Of a DNA stretch of 64,000 bases, positions 1 through 10,500 are shown in pieces. The position numbers and the translations under genes were made by a program. This stretch comes from an uncultured Erythrobacter sp. (GTDB lineage: Bacteria > Pseudomonadota > Alphaproteobacteria > Sphingomonadales > Sphingomonadaceae). Location of the stretch: assembly GCA_947493165.1 (NCBI GenBank), contig CANLPY010000001.1, positions 1,526,501 through 1,590,500 of the forward strand, written 5' to 3'. The notes under the pieces are model-generated. The model searched no databases and was not told the origin of the DNA. It was given only the letters and a program-made list of their open reading frames with translations. Within the stretch, counting starts at the first letter, position 1; each line of letters opens with the position of its first letter.

Positions 1-515
1 CCCCCTATGTCGGCGACGACTACGATGAGTATGATGACGGTGAAGAATCCCGGTTCGGGTATCGCCCTCCGTTCACCGGTCGCCGTAATCCGCTCAAAAT
101 GTGGACTGCCGCTGCTGCAATCTTTGCTTTATTGGCGGTGGGCACAATCGCAGCGATTAATTTCAACCTGGTGCGCTTGCCAGCATGGGCACCGTTCAGC
201 CAATCAAGCTTTGGACTCGATCAACCCAACTTAGTGCTCGACTTCCCGAATGAGAACATTGGGATGGAAACTCTGCCGAGTGGCACTGAAATCTTTCAAG
301 CACGCGGCACAATCACCAATCAAGGGCGCGAGACCGTCAATGTTCCGCCGCTTCGCATTGTTTTACGGGATGAGCGTGAACGGATCGTGTTCGACTGGAT
401 TGTGGCTCCGCCGCAGTCGACACTCGCGCCCGGCGAAAGCATGAACGTGACCGAAGCAAAGACCGACGTGCCGCGTTCTGCACGCCTTGCCGAAATTGGT
501 TGGGCACCAAACTAA
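1..515 (+). CDS. Zinc-ribbon (MJ0042-type)/DUF3426-like membrane protein, 5' truncated by window edge
   Basis: The reading frame is open from the first bases and ends with TAA at 513-515. An ATG at 99 falls inside the coding region, because the codons before it read an acidic, Asp/Glu/Tyr-rich stretch followed by Pro/Arg, as in the linker of this family. A single membrane segment follows (about positions 105-150), then a C-terminal domain of about 110 residues. That domain contains 'VDFxWxVAPPxSxLAPGES'-like spacing (here FDWIVAPPQSTLAPGES), typical of the DUF3426-like half of sphingomonad proteins whose N-terminus is a Cys-rich zinc finger. The zinc finger would lie outside the window, so the family assignment rests on the C-terminal half only. 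Function is unknown in this family. Confidence 0.7.
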   Translation, partial: PYVGDDYDEYDDGEESRFGYRPPFTGRRNPLKMWTAAAAIFALLAVGTIAAINFNLVRLPAWAPFSQSSFGLDQPNLVLDFPNENIGMETLPSGTEIFQARGTITNQGRETVNVPPLRIVLRDERERIVFDWIVAPPQSTLAPGESMNVTEAKTDVPRSARLAEIGWAPN

Positions 516-629
516 CATCACTTCACACTTACTTGCTGGCCAGCGAAGCAAAGTGCTTGCGGTGGCGGATAGCCCTTGCTAGTGGCGCGCTCCTACCGAG
601 GGTGAGCATGCCTCACCTGCTGACTGTGT

Positions 630-716
630 GCGGTCGTGGCGGAACTGGTAGACGCGCAACGTTGAGGTCGTTGTGGGCTAACGCCCGTGGAAGTTCGAGT
701 CTTCTCGACCGCACCA
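630..716 (+). tRNA. tRNA-Leu(GAG)
   Basis: A complete class II tRNA. The acceptor stem GCGGTCG (630-636) pairs with CGACCGC (706-712), followed by discriminator A713 and encoded CCA at 714-716. The anticodon stem CAACG (657-661) pairs with CGTTG (669-673) and the loop reads TTGAGGT, giving anticodon GAG at 664-666. A long variable arm and the TTCGAGT T-loop follow. The 3' end is intact although it serves as one side of a 14-bp direct repeat. Confidence 0.97.
703..716 (+). other. Probable attachment-site half in tRNA-Leu (direct repeat 1)
   Basis: The last 14 bases of the tRNA gene, TCTCGACCGCACCA, occur again in the same orientation at 30018-30031. tRNA 3' ends are the standard integration target of tyrosine-recombinase islands, and the copy that stays with the tRNA keeps it functional. 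The repeats bound about 29.3 kb holding an AlpA-like gene and the RTX/type I secretion genes. No intact integrase is present, so the island, if real, is probably immobile. Confidence 0.7.
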
Positions 717-750
717 TTACTCTCTTCTCATAGGTGAACATATCACCACC

Positions 751-774
751 AAAGCCCCAGGTCTCTGGGCTTTT
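751..774 (+). terminator. Rho-independent terminator behind tRNA-Leu
   Basis: AAAGCCCCAG, a GTCT loop and CTGGGCTTTT form a GC-rich hairpin with one bulged C, ending in a run of four T. It lies 35 bases past the tRNA and on the island side of the proposed attachment core. Confidence 0.75.
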
Positions 775-867
775 GGGCTCGTGCATTGACGCACGGCAGA
801 ACATCAAATACCACTGTTTCAAACACATCAGGGTGGCTAGAAAGGTGGCTTATGAGGTTCGGTACAC

Positions 868-1249
868 TCACGCAAATGAAGGCAAAAAACTCCCTTTCTT
901 CCCCGGCAAACACGTCTTCATAACTGGCAAGGTCTGGCAGGTCAGTTGCGGTGCCTCGGGCGTTTCCTCAAACAGGGATCCAATGCCGCGCGTGATGGGA
1001 TTGCTGGTAAATGTGATGAGCAGCAAGGCCAACACGCTTGCTCCAGCAATGACCTTCATTCGGTTTTGCGGGTTAGCTGCGCAGGCAATCGTCGCTGAGA
1101 CGAGCTTGCCCAAGCCTGTACCCAGCTCTGTCACATAGCGGCCTGCGAGTTGACCCGCGCCCATGCCTCGCTCAGTTACCTCACCGCATTTTGAGCAAAA
1201 AGGTCTCACAAAAATCGAGCTCTGCCCCGCATGATGTGCATTCTTGCAT
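868..1249 (-). pseudogene. Small zinc-ribbon membrane protein gene with a -1/+1 frameshift in a T5 tract
   Basis: An ATG at 1249 has a strong upstream purine tract (GGGGGAAGC, about 1252-1260). The first frame reads MQECTSCGAELDF and then runs into TGA a few codons later. A second frame continues with RPFCSKCGEV, then one membrane helix (VIAGASVLALLLITF) and a short Cys-containing tail, stopping at 868. Removing one T from the run complementary to 1210-1214 joins both frames into about 126 residues with a proper CxxC...CxxC zinc ribbon followed by the helix. The break is therefore a single-base indel in a homopolymer: a recent pseudogene, a sequencing error, or slippage. It lies 58 bases downstream of the AlpA-like gene on the same strand. 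Function is unknown. Confidence 0.6.
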
Positions 1250-1307
1250 CTGCTTCCCCCAAAGCAAAATGGGTGACCGAGTTCTGCAGACCCGATCACC
1301 CGCTCCT

Positions 1308-1511
1308 TTAACAGGAGTGCCGGACAGGTTCGTCTCGAGCTTCTAGGCGTTCTTGGAGCCAATCCAGAACTTCATCCTCAACCCATCCAACCCGGCTTAG
1401 GCCCAGCTGTACCCGTTTGGGGAATAGGCCTGCCTTTTCCAGGCGTGCGATGTGCTGAGGTGAATACAGAACAAGCTCCTTGACCTGACGCTTTGACAAA
1501 ATCCTCTTCAC
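1308..1511 (-). CDS. AlpA/excisionase-like helix-turn-helix regulator
   Basis: This 67-residue protein begins at a GTG preceded by a perfect AAGGAG (1515-1520). It has the layout of AlpA-family DNA-binding proteins: an N-terminal winged-helix 'L..KQVKEL...SPQHIARLEKAGLFPKRVQL', the family Gly-Trp pair (VGW) and a Glu-rich recognition tail (EDEVLDWLQERLEA). AlpA relatives act as regulators or excision factors of prophages and integrated islands. That fits its place near the tRNA end of the proposed island, 45 bases downstream of the giant RTX gene and on the same strand. No intact integrase gene was found beside it. Confidence 0.8.
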   Translation of the reverse strand: MKRILSKRQVKELVLYSPQHIARLEKAGLFPKRVQLGLSRVGWVEDEVLDWLQERLEARDEPVRHSC

Positions 1512-1556
1512 GATTTCTCCTTAGTAGAAGAGCATCGTTTCTATCGACTCCGCGGT

Positions 1557-4500
1557 TTAGGCCACGAATAGTTCTGGAATGTAGGCCCATCTTGGATCAA
1601 GGCGCGAAGCATCCATACCTGAAGGCGCACCGAAGACGGCCATATCTTGATTGATCATCATCAGCCTTCGCGCGAAGTTAGCCCGTTCCTCTTCACGCTC
1701 GGAATTGTACTCAGCTCCGCTCGGCTCCTGCAGCCGGACGCGCTCATATGGCGCGACCTGCAACGACTGGCCTGCGGACACCTCACTGGTGAATTGCAAG
1801 CTAGCAGGCGCCGCCTGATTGGCCGATACAGAGACACTTCCCACTGGAGGCCGCGAACGCTCAGGGGTTCCGAACAACCGCGATAGAGCGTCATCGCCGC
1901 CCGAGCGCAGCAGATCGAAAATCTCGTCATTGGCCGGCAATTGTGCTTCGGTTTCAAACAGGTCCGCATAGAACTGGCTTTGGATGCTCGCAAACGTAGT
2001 CCGCGCTCTCAGATCCGTTGTTGCTGCGGCGCGGACGCCAGCACCGGGTTGATAAGCCAGCGACACATCGGCAACCGTGCTGGTCGTGCCGTTTGAGCGG
2101 GTAAAGCTCGAGGTCGCGGTCACGGCATTCTTTGTCACCTTAACGCGGTCCTGAAGGCCAGAGGCGGCAAGCGAAATCGAAACAATTCCGGCCTCTTCCA
2201 GCGTCATCAGTTCGCCGCTATCTGTACGGCCATTGGCATTGCGATCTTGCCAAACCCGCAGTTCGCCAAACCTTGCATCGTCCGTGTCGATCACACCGTC
2301 ACGATTGCTATCCATGGCGGCGAGGCCCTGAAGCCCGGTGCGGGCGTCGTCATTCTCTGCTGCAAGTGAAAGTTCGGAAGCCTCTGTAATCAACCCGTCA
2401 TTGTTACGGTCGATCACCAAAAAGCCATCGTCGCCCGAAATCCAACCTGTGTCATCAGCACCGCCATTGCCATCATAATCAAAGGCAGCGTTCGATTTTC
2501 TTCGTTTGACTAGTTCGACGCCGTCACCGTCCAAATCAAGCACAACAGGTGCAAATCGGCCGTAGGTCTTGTTGCCGAAGGTCAGCAGCGTGTTCGCGCC
2601 AAGCTGCCCTGCCCCTGCCGCGCTATCTGAGCGGCGGCGTTTGCGGTCGACTGATACAATGCCTTCGCCGATATGGATCCGGTACTTCTTTGCTTTACGA
2701 TCAAAGCCATAGTTCGTCACGCTTAGCTCAGTCATGTTGGTGGCGGCTGAGAAGTAGGTAAGCGCTGCATCCGCGAATTCACGGCGTGCGCCGTTCACCA
2801 GCGTGAAGCTTCCGGTATTGGCAATTGCAACCTCGCCAAACTCCACAGTGCCGTTCACAGCTGTGCCAGTAAGGTCGACCGACGCAATGCCAACTTGGGC
2901 TAGGCTGGCAGTCTCACCGTCGTCTACCGCACCATCACCATCGGCATCCTGCCAGACGCCAAATTCTGTAAAGCGTTCATCGTCGGCATTGAGCACGCCA
3001 TCGCCGTTGCTGTCGAATGCAACCAGTCCAGCAAGATCGGTGGTCGCATCTGGCACATCATCAACGAAACTGATTTCCTCGACACCAGACATTGTGCCGT
3101 TGCCGTCGCGATCCAAATACAGGAAGGCATCTCCCGATCCGATCCAGCTTGTGTCATCGGCAAGGCCATCACCGTCCAAATCAAACAGAGCATCACTGTC
3201 CCCAGCGCTAACCGTTTCAATGCCATCCCCGGCCAAATCGAGGATAATCGGGGAGACTACCGATGCTGTCTCGCCGTTCTTGAACGAGAGCAGCTCAATA
3301 CTGGAGATCGTATCGGTGCCGTCGTCACCGTCGATCGTTGGTGCGGCATCCACCACTTGTACCGTCCCATTGACTGTCTGGATCGCATAGCTATCCCGAA
3401 GGCCGAAGTAGAACGCCGTATCAAAGCCGCCATTGCCTTTGATGTCGTCATCTCCAGCGCCGCCCCAGAGCTCATCGTCGCCATTAAGGCCTTGAAGCCT
3501 ATCATTGCCATTACCTCCAGCTAGGCGATCGTTCAGCTTGCCGCCTTTGACATGATCATCGCCATCGCCGCCAAACAACTGATTGATGGCCTTATTATTG
3601 CCAAACAGCCTGTCATCGCCAGCGCTGCCCTCAGACCAACCGGTAAACTGGCTGTCGATACGGACATTGACGGTCCCTGTGGCTGTCTCGCTGCCATCGC
3701 TGATTGTGTAGCTAAAGCTGTCTGTCCCAACAAAGGTGCTATCGACCGAATAGACGATGTTACCATCTGCATCGAAGCTGACCGAACCTGCACCGTTTGT
3801 CTCAAACGAAACGATACTCAATGGATCACCATCTGGATCGAAGTCATTTGCTAGCAAATCACGCCGCAGGATGACGAGGTCTTGCGCCTGAATACCAACA
3901 AAAATTCCGTCATCACCAACCACAGGTGGATCATTCGGATCAATGATTGTCACATCAAAGCTGGCGCTCGAGGAAAACTCACCATCACTTGCTGTGACTG
4001 TAAAGCTCTCAATTCCATCAAAGTCGTCAGGCGCGATTCCCGTAAAGCGATCGCCATCAAAAGAGACCCAAGATGGCAGAGTACCGCTATCGGCTGTTGT
4101 TGCACTCAGGGTCAGCGTATCCCCATCAGTGTCGGCAAAGATATCGGCAGGTACAACCCAGTCGAACGCCTCGCTGCCAAAGATCGTGATGTCCTCGAGT
4201 TCGCCAACCGTTAGCGGAGCGTCGTTGACTGGCGTGATTGTCAGATTGAATGTGTCCGAAACACTAAACTCACCGTCAGTTGCGGTAACAGATACTCTCA
4301 GATCACCGTTAAAGTCTTGCGGCGGAGTGCCAGTGAAGTTGGTGCCGTCAAAGGCCAGCCAATTTGGCAAAGTGCCGCCGCTTTCAAGCTCAGCGGTGAA
4401 GGCCAATGTATCTCCATCAACATCAGCGAAGTTTTCGGTCTCGAGCGAGAAAGAAACTGGCGTATCTTCATCGAATCTCTGCGCAGACAGCGGCGCGATC

Positions 4501-7500
4501 AGCACTGGCGCATCGTTCACTGGAGTGATCGTCAGCGAAAATCCGCCTTCAGCAGCGTATTCGCCATCACCAGCAGTAACTGTGATCTGCAACGTGCCAT
4601 TAAAATCCACTGGCGGTGTTCCAGTGAAGGCCGAGCCATCGAAATTGAGCCATGCGGGAAGCGGGTTCCCGCCATTCAGTGCGGCCGTGAAAGTGAGCGC
4701 ATCGCCGTCCACATCTGCAAACCTGCCTTCAGGGATGACAAACGAGATCCCTGCATCCTCATCCGACGAAACATCTGCGAGCGCTTGAGCCAGCACTGGC
4801 GCATCGTTGATCGGATCAATTGTCAGCGCGAATGTATCGGAAACACTCTGCTCGCTATCCCTGGCAGTCACAGATAACTCCAGCGCTCCATTAAAGTCTT
4901 GCGGAGGTGTCCCTATAAAAGTCACACCATCAAAGCTGAGCCATGCAGGTAAGTCACTGCCATCGGCAAGACCGGCCGAAACCGTGAGCACATCACCATC
5001 CAAATCGGCGAACGCATCCGCCGGGATCGATATAGAAATCCCTGTATCTTCGGCTGAGACCACATCGCCCAGTGCCTGAACCAATGTCGGGGCATCGTTG
5101 ACCGGGTCGATTGTGAGCGTGAACGTGTCTGAGATAGTCAACAGTCCATCAGAGGCGGTAATCTCCAGTTCAATCGCACCGTTAAAGTCTTGCGGCGGTG
5201 TTCCTGTGAAGGCCGTACCATCGAAGCTCAGCCAGCTCGGCAGATCGCTGCCGTCAGACAGATTGGCTACGAGTGTCAGCGCGTCGCCATCGATATCGGC
5301 AAAGGCATCCTGAGGGACTGCAACCGAAATTGCGGTGTCCTCTAGTGACACAGCATCGACCAGCGCTTGGGTCAGGATCGGCGCATCGTTCACCGGATCA
5401 ATCGTCAGAGCGAACGTGTCCATTGCGGTCTGGTCGCCATCGGACGCGGTGACCGAAAGATAGAGCGTGCCATTAAAATCGCGTGGAGGAAAGCCGGTAA
5501 AGGCCTTCCCATCAAAGCTCAACCAATCCGGCAATTCGGCGCCATCCAGCAAAGTGGCTGACAAAGTCAGCGCGTCGCCATCAATATCGGCAAACGTGTC
5601 AGCTGGAACGGCTATCGAAATCGCCTCATCCTCAAGCGTTGAAACATCCACCAAAGCCTGCGCGATGACAGGTGCATCATTCACCGGATCAATCGTTAAA
5701 GTGAAGCTGTCTTGCGCGGTGAGTTCGCCATCGCTGGCGATCAGGGTCAGATTGAGCGAACCATTGAAGTCTTGCGGCGGTATGCCGGTGAAAGTCGCGC
5801 CGTCGAAACTCAGCCAGCTCGGCAAATCGCTGCCATCGGACAGTGTTGCCTCCAGAGCGAGTGCATCGCCATCAATATCCGAGAACGCATCGACAGGGAT
5901 CGCCACACTAATCGCAGCATCCTCATCTGAGGACACGTCAGCCAGAGCCTGCACCAGAACCGGCGCGTCATTCGCAGGATCAATCGACAGCGTAAAGGTC
6001 TCTTCGGCTGTGAATTCACCGTCGCTGGCGATCACGGTCAGATCGAGCGAGCCGTTGAAATCCTGCGGCGGTGTGCCTGTGAATGTGGTGCCATCAAAGC
6101 TCAGCCAGCTGGGCAATTCGCTGCCATCGGCCAGAGTTGCGCTCAGAACCAAAGCATCGCCATCGACATCTTCGAATGTATCGGACGGAACTGCGACAGA
6201 GATAGCGGTGTCTTCATTGAACGCTTGATCCGCAACGACCTGGACCAGCATCGGGGCATCATTGACCGGATCAATGGTTAACGTAAACGCGTCAGACACG
6301 CTCAGCTCACCATCATTCGCGGTGATGGTGATATCAACCAATCCGTTGAAATGCTGCGGCGGAGTGCCGGTGAGATTGGTACCGTCAAACGCCAGCCAAT
6401 CGGGCAAACCAGAATCATCGGTGAGGCTCGCTGATAGGGTCAGCATAGTGCTATCAATGTCAGAGAAGCTGGCCGGATCAATCGCAAAGCTGAACGCGGC
6501 ATCTTCCGCGCTGACCTGATCAGGCAGAGGAATGTCAAGGACAGGCGCATCATTGACTGCAGCGACAAACACGCTGACCTGCCCCACAGTTTCAAGCCCG
6601 GCTTCATCAGCCACAGTGTATTCAAACCGGATCTGGCCACTTTCATTGGCGGGCGGTGTCAGCGTGATTGTGCCGTCCGCTTCGATAACCGCGCTTGCGC
6701 CTTCAGTGATGGCCGTGACTGCCGTGATGGTGATCGTATCGCCATCCGGATCAATGTCATTGGCAAGGAACGCCGACGGGGCAAGGTTAAGCGCGACATC
6801 TTCGTCTGTCGCAAAGGAATCGCCTGTGACCCGCACCGCATCGTTCACCGGTGTCACTTCGATAGAGACAGTGCCGGTGACTGGGTTAGTGTCCCCATCG
6901 GTCACCAGATAATCAAAGCTAGCCTCGCCGAAGAAATCAGTATTCGGCGTAAAGGTGACGACACCATTGACGAGAGAGACAACGCCGCCAACCGCATTCT
7001 CAACAGAGAGCAAGGTCAACTCAGTGCTATCGACATCGGTATCGTTGCCGATCAGGTCAGCCGCGACCAGTGCGAGCGGGGTGTCTTCTTCGGTGGTGAA
7101 GCTGTCCGCGACCGCCTCTGGAGCATCCGGTATATCGGAAATCTCGATAGTGACCGTGGCGAAGTCCTCAGACACCGCGCCTTTTTCATCGCGCGCGCGA
7201 TAGCGGACGGTGATTGGACCATTATAGTCGAGCGGAGGTGTCAGGAGCAGGTTTACTCCATCCCTGACAATCTGGCCGATATCGGTTTCAAATTCGGCAA
7301 ATTCGAGCAAGTCGCCTTCGCGATCGGAATCGTTGCCAAATACGTCGGCTGCGCGGACGACGAAGACTTTGTCCTCATCGCCCACAAACGGTCCATCATC
7401 AACCACAACAGGTGCATCATTGATCGCTGCGACTTCGATGGAAGCGGTTGCTTCGGCCTCGAACTCACCATCGCTGACCCAGTATTTAAACGATGCGGGG

Positions 7501-10500
7501 CCGTTATAATCGGGCGCAGGGGTGAATACAATATTGCCATCTGTGTCGAATTCGACGCTGCCTTGTTCAGGAAACTCATCGAGGCGCGAGACAAACAGCG
7601 TATCGCCATTGGGGTCGGTATCATTGGCAAGAAGCGTCGCCGAGTCGATCACCAACGGCGTATCTTCGAGCCCATCGAGCGTCTCGCCATTGGCGACCGG
7701 CGGATCGTTGGGCGGCAGAACCGTGACATTCACAGAAGCGGACCCGACAAGCCCGGTTGCATCCTCAGTCACAGAATAGGTGAAGTTGGCCCCGCCCACA
7801 TATCCATCATCCGGGGTGAAGCGGACGAATTGCGCGCCATCGATAATTTCGAGAGCAGCGGTGCCGTTCTGGCCTTGACCAATCCCTGCGAAGGAGAACG
7901 CGTCGCCTTCGGGATCGCCGTCATTGGAAAGCAGCGCAGCCACGGAAATGAGGATGTCGCTGCCAGAGCGCACGCTCGCACTGTCACCCGCAGGACGCGG
8001 TGCATCATTGACCGGCAGCACTTCAAGCGAAACCTCAGCATTCGCGAACCCGCCTTGCCTATCCGAAACGCGGTAGCGGAAACCAGCAGAGCCGGAGTAA
8101 TCCGCATCTGGGCGGAACGTAACAAAGCCAGCCTGTTCGACATTGGCTGTACCATTGCCATCTGCGATGCGCTCAAGCCCACCAATGGTCAGCTCGTCGC
8201 CGTCAATATCGCTATCATTCCCCAGCAACCATGCAAACGGGATCGAAATCGATCCGTCTTCATCAACGACGAAGCCGCCTTCATCGTCTACTGCAACAGG
8301 ATTGTCATTGACCGGGCGGACGTTGACTTCGACCACAGCCGAGGAAATCCGGCCCGTCTCATCGGCCATGCGGTAACGGAAGAACGCATCTCCGTTAAAG
8401 TCTTGGTCGCCCAGGAATGTGATCGTGTTATCGCCATTGAGCGTAACGGACCCGCCGCTGAGCGCTTCGACCGAAATCACACTCAGAACCGCGCCCTCTG
8501 GCGCGACGTCGTTAACCAGCAGATCCGATGCAGCGAATGTGAACGGCGTATCCTCATCGACCAGACGAACAATATCACCCTCGGCCTGCAACCTGCTCGC
8601 CGCAGCATTCGCTTCGATCGTTGCGCGATCCCACTCAGTCCCATCACCAAAGACAAGGGTTTCAATCCCGGTGCCATCGCCAAGGAAGTGGTCTTTGATC
8701 CGGACGAGATCAGGCGCAACGCCATCATCTTGTTCAAGCTCAACAATCAGATCATCCCCATCTGCATAGATGCTGACAGTTTCTGGGCTGTAATCGCCGA
8801 TGATCTCAACTGTGTCACTGTCGGTGAGCGCGCTGGCTTCGATAATCGTGTCAGAGCCGCTGCCGCGCGAGAGGATATAGCGATCGGAGCCGGCTGCACC
8901 GGTCAGTTCATCATCGCCGATCGAACCATCGAGAATGTTGTCGCCATCATCGCCAATGATCTGATCGCTTAGACGCGAGCCAATCACATTCTCGAAATTG
9001 CTGACGATATCGCTGTCGGCATCACCTTGCGAGCCGGTGCCCGCGCCAAGGTCGATGGCGATGCCGTCGACGCTGTCGCTGTAATCCAGCGTATCGATAC
9101 CATCACCGCCATCAAGAGTGTCGCCGCTGCCACCGCCTGCGATCACATTGTCTTTCGCATCGCCCGTAATAGTGTCCTGATGTGCAGAGCCAATGATGTC
9201 TTCGACATTGGAAATCTGGTCGCCTTCGGCATCGCCGTCGCTGGCCGTTCCAGCCGCCAGATCAATCGCAACGCCGCTTTCCGAAAGCCAATAGCGCGCC
9301 GTATCAACGCCTTCGCCGCCATCAATGATATCACCGCCGCGTCCACCTTCGATCAGATCATCGCCCCCGCCGGTTGCGATCGTATCAGCACCGCGGCCGC
9401 CATCGATGTAGTTTGCCTCCGCATCACCGGTCAGCGTGTCGTCACCGATGCTGCCAATGAGGTTTTCGATGCTGGTGAGCGTATCACCTTCCGCATCACC
9501 ACCACTAGCCGTTCCATCAGTGAGCGAGACTGCCACAGGAGCGGCGGAATCAGAGTAATCCGCAGTATCAACGCCTGCACCGCCATCCAGCGCATCCGCA
9601 CCTTCGCGGCCGATCAGCGTATCATCGCCTTCATCGCCGGACAGCGCATCATCACCGCCACGGCCATCAAGAATGTCGTTGCCTGCGCCGCCTGCAAGAG
9701 TGTTGAGTTCGTCTGTGCCGAACAGCTGATCCCCGCCAGCACCGCCAATCAAGCCCTCGATAGAGACCAACTCATCCCCTTGGGCAAAGCCGCCTTGGCC
9801 GATGCGTGAATTGATATCGACACGCAGCGCAACCAAAGAATCACTGAAATCAGCAATGTCGAACCCTTCGCCGCCATCCAGCAGGTCAGCGTCATCGCCG
9901 CCGCGCAGGATATCATCGCCGCCGCGCCCAAACAGATCATCAACGCCAGCGCCGCCGATCAGCGTCTCACCTTCTTCAGAACCGATCAACAGATCGCGCA
10001 AGTCGGAGCCTTCGATCACCAGATCGCGTTCGCTGCGAACAAAAGTGGAGACGTTTGCCTGATCGCTCAATCCAGTGGGGTCTTCGAGCGTGTAGCCCAG
10101 CGCCAGATCGCCGTTGAACTCAGTGCCCACCTCGATGACGATGAACTCGTCACCATAGATGTTCGCTGTGCCATTACTGGTGGTGAGCGCTTCAAGGATC
10201 TCTGCATTGGATGCACCAAACCGGTGGGCAAAGCCGCCCGCCGAGAGCCAGATGGATTCGTCAATATCGAAGTCATTCGCTTTGAGATCGCTGATCCGCA
10301 GTACGACCGGGCGACCAAAGCCGCTTTCAAATCCAGCATCGTCATTGGCGGTCGGCGCATCATCAATTGGCGCGAAGGACACATCGATGCGGGCGCGATC
10401 TGTGAATACGCCATCGCTGATCGTGTAGAAGAGGGTCCCGCTTCCCGGCAGGTCGGGTATCGGCACGATGACCAGATCATCGTCCTCGTTCCAGAACCAG

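Noticed and set aside
852..923. Possible integrase N-terminal remnant
   Set aside because: Only 23 codons and faint resemblance; not strong enough for a feature, so it is mentioned only with the terminator finding.
734..1138. Plus-strand frame of 134 codons after the tRNA
   Set aside because: It overlaps the zinc-ribbon gene on the other strand and has no family pattern.
7563..8972. Long plus-strand frame (469 codons) and other long plus-strand frames between 1647 and 23691
   Set aside because: They lie opposite the giant RTX gene and are frequent there because its Asp/Gly-rich codons leave few stops in antisense frames. They have no ribosome sites, no domain and low-complexity translations.
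8880..10010. Regularly spaced DNA repeats suggesting a CRISPR array
   Set aside because: The periodicity is in frame and encodes RTX nonapeptides; there are no constant repeats with unique spacers.
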